Shown here: piece after piece, positions 41,935 through 45,376 of the stretch
How the letters are laid out: each line of letters starts with the position of its first letter
Numbering within the stretch: position 1 is the first letter of the stretch
Assembly: GCA_947498055.1 (NCBI GenBank)
Contig: CANMJA010000035.1
Location: 1-45,376 of the forward strand
DNA length: 45,376 bases
Origin: an uncultured Tenacibaculum sp.
GTDB lineage: Bacteria > Bacteroidota > Bacteroidia > Flavobacteriales > Flavobacteriaceae
Reading direction: 5' to 3'
Made by a program: the position numbers and the translations under genes
Notes under the pieces: model-generated
Told to the model about the DNA's origin: nothing
Seen by the model: only the letters and a program-made list of their open reading frames with translations
Databases searched by the model: none

Positions 41935-42555
41935 ATGATAGGACCCGATAAAGACATACCATTTCCGCTAAAAAATTACGAAAGACTTTGTTTTTTAAAA
42001 AACGTAATTAAAAATCCGAATATTATTGTTGGAGATTACACCTATTATGACGATTTTGAAAACGTAGAAAACTTTGAAAAGAATGTAAAGTATCATTTCG
42101 ATTTTACAGAAGATAAACTGATTATTGGTAAGTTTTGCATGATTGCTTCAGATGTAAAATTTATAATGAATGGAGCCAATCATTTAACAGAATCTTTGTC
42201 TACTTACCCATTTGCTATTTTTGGCAATGGCTGGGAACATGCCATGGAAGGAAAAACCTATCCGAATAAAGGAAATATACATGTAGGAAATGATGTTTGG
42301 ATAGGGTATAATGCAACAATAATGGCAGGAGTTACTATTGGAGATGGAGCAATTATTGCTACAAATGCTACCGTGGTAAAAGATGTAGAACCTTATACTA
42401 TTGTAGGAGGAAACCCTGCAAAAGAGATAAAAAAACGTTTTGAAGAAACTATTATAAAGAAGTTGTTACAGTTACAATGGTGGGATTGGCCTATAGATAA
42501 AATTACAGCGAATCTTCAAAATTTAACAAATAATAATATCGACAAACTAAAATAA
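41935..42555 (+). CDS. CatB/Vat-like xenobiotic O-acetyltransferase
   Basis: A 206-residue left-handed beta-helix acetyltransferase. It has the family front GDYTYYDDF, catalytic H83 in MNGANHL (as H82 of VatD), the helix coils NIHVGNDVWIGYNATIMAGVTIGDGAIIATNATVVKDV, and the Vat-type tail QLQWWDWPIDKI. Relatives acetylate streptogramins or chloramphenicol, but many are of unknown substrate. It is chromosomal, in an operon with nadC, and its base composition is like its neighbours, so recent transfer is not indicated. Confidence 0.92.
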   Translation: MIGPDKDIPFPLKNYERLCFLKNVIKNPNIIVGDYTYYDDFENVENFEKNVKYHFDFTEDKLIIGKFCMIASDVKFIMNGANHLTESLSTYPFAIFGNGWEHAMEGKTYPNKGNIHVGNDVWIGYNATIMAGVTIGDGAIIATNATVVKDVEPYTIVGGNPAKEIKKRFEETIIKKLLQLQWWDWPIDKITANLQNLTNNNIDKLK

Positions 42556-42563
42556 TATTTACA

Positions 42564-44684
42564 ATGAAAAAACATATACTTATTGCTGCTACACTTGCTT
42601 TTATGGTAAGTTGTAACACCAAGGAAACTAAAAAAGATACCAAAGAAAAAAAGGAGATGAGTACAACAATAACAGAAAATCCGTTATTAGTAAAAAGTAC
42701 CTTAGATTATGGTGCGCCAGATTTTACCAAAATAAAGAACGAACATTTTATGCCTGCCATTTTAAAAGGTATGGAATTACAAAATGAAGAAATTGCAAAA
42801 ATTGTTGCAAATACAGAAGCCCCTACTTTTAAGAATACCATTTTAGCATTAGAAGAAAGTAGTAAAACATTAGACAATGTAAATGCTGTATTTGGTGCTT
42901 TGGCAGGTGCACATACCAATGATGTACTTCGTGCAAACCAAAAAGAACTAGCGCCTAAGTTTTCTAAACACGGAGATGAAATTTTATTGAACACTAAATT
43001 ATTTGAGCGTATTAAAACCGTTTATAATGGTTTAGCTTCTTCTGAATTAGATGCAGAATCGAAACATTTAGTAAAAGAATATTTTAAGAGTTTTTCGAAA
43101 GCAGGAGCAAATTTATCAGAAGATAAAAAGAAAGAATTGAAAGAAATTAATGCTGAAATAGCAAGTTTATCGAACGATTTTGGAAAAAAATTATTAGATG
43201 CTAGTAAAAAAGGAGGAGTTGTTGTTACAAATAAAGAAAAATTAAAAGGTTTTTCTGAAGAAAAAATAAAATCTATTACAAAAGACGGAAAGTATGAAAT
43301 TCAATTAATAAATACCACACAACAACCTTCGTTACAAACCTTAGAAAATAGAGAAGTAAGAGAAGAATTATTTAAAAAATCTGCATGTAGAGCAGAAGGA
43401 GGAACATTTGATACTACAGAATTAGTAAGTAAAATGGTAGCATTACGTGCTAAAAAAGCAAAAATTTTAGGCTTTGATAATTATGCAGCTTGGAGTTTAC
43501 AGGGAACAATGGCGTCTACACCAGATAAGGTTTTTAATATGTTTAAAAATTTAATTCCAGGATCGTTAGAAAAAGCAGCATCTGAAATTAAAGAAATTCA
43601 GGCAGAAATTACTAAAAACGGAGGAAATTTTGAATTAGCACCATACGATTGGAATCATTATGCAGAAAAAGTGCGTAAATCTAAGTATAATTTAAACGAA
43701 GAAGAAGTAAAACCTTACTTTGAAGTAACTACGGTACTTGAAAAAGGAGTGTTTTATGCCGCACAAAAATTATATGGAATTACGTTTAAAAAACGTACAG
43801 ATATTCCAACATACCATCCAGATGTAGTGGTGTATGAATTATTTGAAGAAGATGGAAGTAAGTTAGGGTTATTTTATGGTGATTTTTTTGCTAGAGATAG
43901 TAAAAGAGGAGGAGCATGGATGAGCTCTTTCGTAAAACAATCGAAACTAAGAAACCAAAAACCAGTAGTTTATAATGTATGTAACTCGCCAAAACCAGCA
44001 GAAGGAGAGCCTGCATTGATTAGTTTTGGTAATGTAGAAACGATGTTTCATGAATTCGGACATGCATTGCATGGATTATTTGGAAATCAGCAATACGCTT
44101 CTATCTCTGGTACAAGTACTGCAAGAGATTTTGTGGAATTCCCTTCACAATTCAACGAAAACTGGGCTACACACCCTGAAGTACTAAATAATTATGCGTT
44201 ACATCATAAAACAGGTGAAGTTATTCCTGCATCATTATTAAAAAAGATTAAAGATGCCGGAACTTTTAATCAGGGATATTCTATTATAGAAAATTTAGCT
44301 TCTTCTAACTTAGATATGCAATGGCATACAATTAGTGTTGATACTAAAATTGAAGATGTAGCAAAATTTGAAGAACAAGCATTAACAAAAATGAAATTAA
44401 AAGTAGATCAAATTCCACCAAGGTACCGTTCTACTTACTTTGCACATATTTTTAGTGGAGGTTATGCAGCAGGGTATTATTCGTATTTATGGACAGAAAT
44501 GTTGAGTCATGATGCGTATGATTGGTTTAAAAATAACGGATTGTTAACACGAAAAAATGGAGATAAGTTTCGTAAAGAAGTTTTATCGAAAGGAAATACG
44601 ATGGATTATGCAGAAATGTATAAAACCTTTGCAGGTCGTAATCCGCAAGCAGCTCCAATGTTAAAAGCAAGAGGGTTAAAATAA
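42564..44684 (+). CDS. M3-family metallopeptidase, lipoprotein (peptidyl-dipeptidase Dcp-like)
   Basis: A 706-residue zinc peptidase with a lipoprotein signal (FMVSC, Cys 17), so it is tethered in the envelope. The HEFGH zinc motif is at 496-500, with the third ligand Glu about 25 residues on (DFVEFPSQFNENW). The C-terminal PPRYRSTYFAHIFSGGYAAGYYSY segment is typical of Dcp and oligopeptidase A. It probably trims dipeptides from peptide C-termini in the periplasm. It follows the acetyltransferase by eight bases. Confidence 0.95.
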   Translation: MKKHILIAATLAFMVSCNTKETKKDTKEKKEMSTTITENPLLVKSTLDYGAPDFTKIKNEHFMPAILKGMELQNEEIAKIVANTEAPTFKNTILALEESSKTLDNVNAVFGALAGAHTNDVLRANQKELAPKFSKHGDEILLNTKLFERIKTVYNGLASSELDAESKHLVKEYFKSFSKAGANLSEDKKKELKEINAEIASLSNDFGKKLLDASKKGGVVVTNKEKLKGFSEEKIKSITKDGKYEIQLINTTQQPSLQTLENREVREELFKKSACRAEGGTFDTTELVSKMVALRAKKAKILGFDNYAAWSLQGTMASTPDKVFNMFKNLIPGSLEKAASEIKEIQAEITKNGGNFELAPYDWNHYAEKVRKSKYNLNEEEVKPYFEVTTVLEKGVFYAAQKLYGITFKKRTDIPTYHPDVVVYELFEEDGSKLGLFYGDFFARDSKRGGAWMSSFVKQSKLRNQKPVVYNVCNSPKPAEGEPALISFGNVETMFHEFGHALHGLFGNQQYASISGTSTARDFVEFPSQFNENWATHPEVLNNYALHHKTGEVIPASLLKKIKDAGTFNQGYSIIENLASSNLDMQWHTISVDTKIEDVAKFEEQALTKMKLKVDQIPPRYRSTYFAHIFSGGYAAGYYSYLWTEMLSHDAYDWFKNNGLLTRKNGDKFRKEVLSKGNTMDYAEMYKTFAGRNPQAAPMLKARGLK

Positions 44685-44847
44685 TTATTAGTTGCTATTT
44701 ATCTGTGAACAGTTATAAGGTAAACAAGAAATAAAGGTAACAGAGTTGAAGTCGAAGTTAGGTTTCTATATCGTTCTAATAAAGAAATATTAGAAAAGAA
44801 AATAAGAAAAATCTAAAATAGATTCTTACTCTACAGAAATAGATTAC

Positions 44848-44883
44848 AAACGGTCAGAATTATATGTTCTGATCGTTTTTTTA
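44848..44883 (+). terminator. Intrinsic terminator after the nadC-M3 operon
   Basis: AAACGGTCAGAA / TTCTGATCGTTT with one G-T pair, a seven-base loop and a run of seven T. Confidence 0.85.
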
Positions 44884-44935
44884 TGTGGTTATAGTATCTT
44901 TACTTAAAAATATCATTTTAATAAAAATAAAAGAA

Positions 44936-45319
44936 ATGAAATTCCACGGTTTATTTTTAGTGCTGTTTAGTATTTGTGTAGTTACAGTTGCTTCTTGTTC
45001 TGTTAAAGGAAATAACGAAACTATAGAAGGAAAATGGAAAGTAGTTGATTGGACATATACAAGTTATGTAGGAAGAAGTCTTGATAAGGATGAAAAAGAA
45101 GAAGTAAGTAGAGTGATGAATGATTTGGTTTTAGATTTCAAGTTAAATGGAGTTTTTTCAAGCAACAGATCCAAAGAATTTAAGTCTTTAGAGAATAAAA
45201 AATTTAAAGTGAATGAAATAAATGAGGTTGTAATAGAAGATAATTATTTCTCTTTTATCATAAGAGATAACAAATATTTCTTTTTACTAATGAACATTAT
45301 AAGACCGTTGCAAGGGTAA
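44936..45319 (+). CDS. Lipocalin-like lipoprotein, C-terminus replaced by the terminal repeat
   Basis: A 127-residue lipoprotein from ATG 44936. The frame is open 17 codons further, but the lipobox VASC fits this start. It has IEGKWKVVDW, the opening strand of small lipocalin-like (META or DUF4923-type) domains, and ends in the paired strands FSFIIRDNKYFFLL. The last residues RPLQG and the stop are from the 77-bp repeat and are the same as the end of the unrelated gene at 58-444. The domain looks nearly complete, so it may still work. It is probably the victim of an insertion at its 3' end. Confidence 0.75.
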   Translation: MKFHGLFLVLFSICVVTVASCSVKGNNETIEGKWKVVDWTYTSYVGRSLDKDEKEEVSRVMNDLVLDFKLNGVFSSNRSKEFKSLENKKFKVNEINEVVIEDNYFSFIIRDNKYFFLLMNIIRPLQG

Positions 45320-45376
45320 TTTTGAAAAGAATATAAAAAAGGTTAAATTTCAAATATGAAATTAGAAAGTACACCG
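45300..45376. repeat. Right copy of 77-bp terminal inverted repeat
   Basis: The exact reverse complement of 1-77. The lipoprotein frame crosses into it at its last codons. Confidence 0.9.

Noticed and set aside
41935..42555. The Vat/CatB-like gene as acquired antibiotic resistance
   Set aside because: It is three bases after nadC and eight before the M3 peptidase with the same base use and no mobile sequence; substrate is unknown.
1..45376. The whole window as one giant transposon with 77-bp terminal inverted repeats
   Set aside because: The content is ordinary chromosomal (thiamine, tRNA, nadC, pdxH), there is no transposase, and the repeats cut two genes; contig ends at a dispersed element explain it better.

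Overview
The window is AT-rich and carries Bacteroidota hallmarks: promoters of the TTG / TAnnTTTG type, signal peptides cleaved before Gln, TonB receptors with N-terminal carboxypeptidase-like domains, a PafA phosphatase, CtlX, DUF2141 and four-helix-bundle proteins. Together these point to a marine-type member of the Flavobacteriaceae (Tenacibaculum/Polaribacter-like; the genus is inference). Almost everything looks chromosomal. The two ends are a perfect 77-bp inverted repeat that runs into the 3' ends of two unrelated genes. The simplest reading is that the window is one assembly contig broken at two copies of a dispersed element, probably an insertion sequence.

Region 1 (about 0.57-13.1 kb) is a thiamine biosynthesis operon behind a TPP riboswitch: thiS, thiC, a TenI/ThiE-like gene, a large SWIM-SNF2 helicase, thiD, a four-helix-bundle (S23/IVP-like) gene, thiE, thiG, thiH and a ThiF/MoeB-rhodanese fusion. 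Several spacers hold a purine-rich repeat with the core TAGGAGTTAAG that abuts or overlaps stop codons. Inverted copies of it flank the four-helix-bundle gene. This looks like an IVS-like or REPIN-like element.

Region 2 (13.3-20 kb) has a Tat-exported FAD oxidoreductase with a partner carrying an SGAT (FMN_bind-like) motif. A set of four small secreted, very basic proteins follows. Three share a C-x7-C tail, and two of the four genes share a conserved upstream block. The ctlX citrulline hydrolase lies among them. The small-protein family is unrecognised and is one of the two best candidates for something new.

Region 3 (20-26.2 kb) holds the phosphatase PafA on the minus strand, an MlaE/MlaF lipid-transport pair, tRNA-Lys and tRNA-Tyr, and a TonB-dependent receptor.

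Region 4 (26.4-35.7 kb) contains a translationally coupled response regulator / H-NOX / PAS histidine kinase operon that should sense NO through heme. It also has a DUF389 membrane protein, three small exported or envelope proteins, an 11-unit heptamer array against the stop codon of a second TonB receptor, and an AraC-GyrI regulator.

Region 5 (35.7-45.4 kb) contains pdxH, a SixA-like phosphatase, a Ppx/GppA phosphatase, an OmpA protein built of two kinds of 23-residue repeats behind a hairpin leader, a DUF218 protein, nadC, a CatB/Vat-like acetyltransferase, an M3 peptidase lipoprotein and a C-terminally interrupted lipoprotein.
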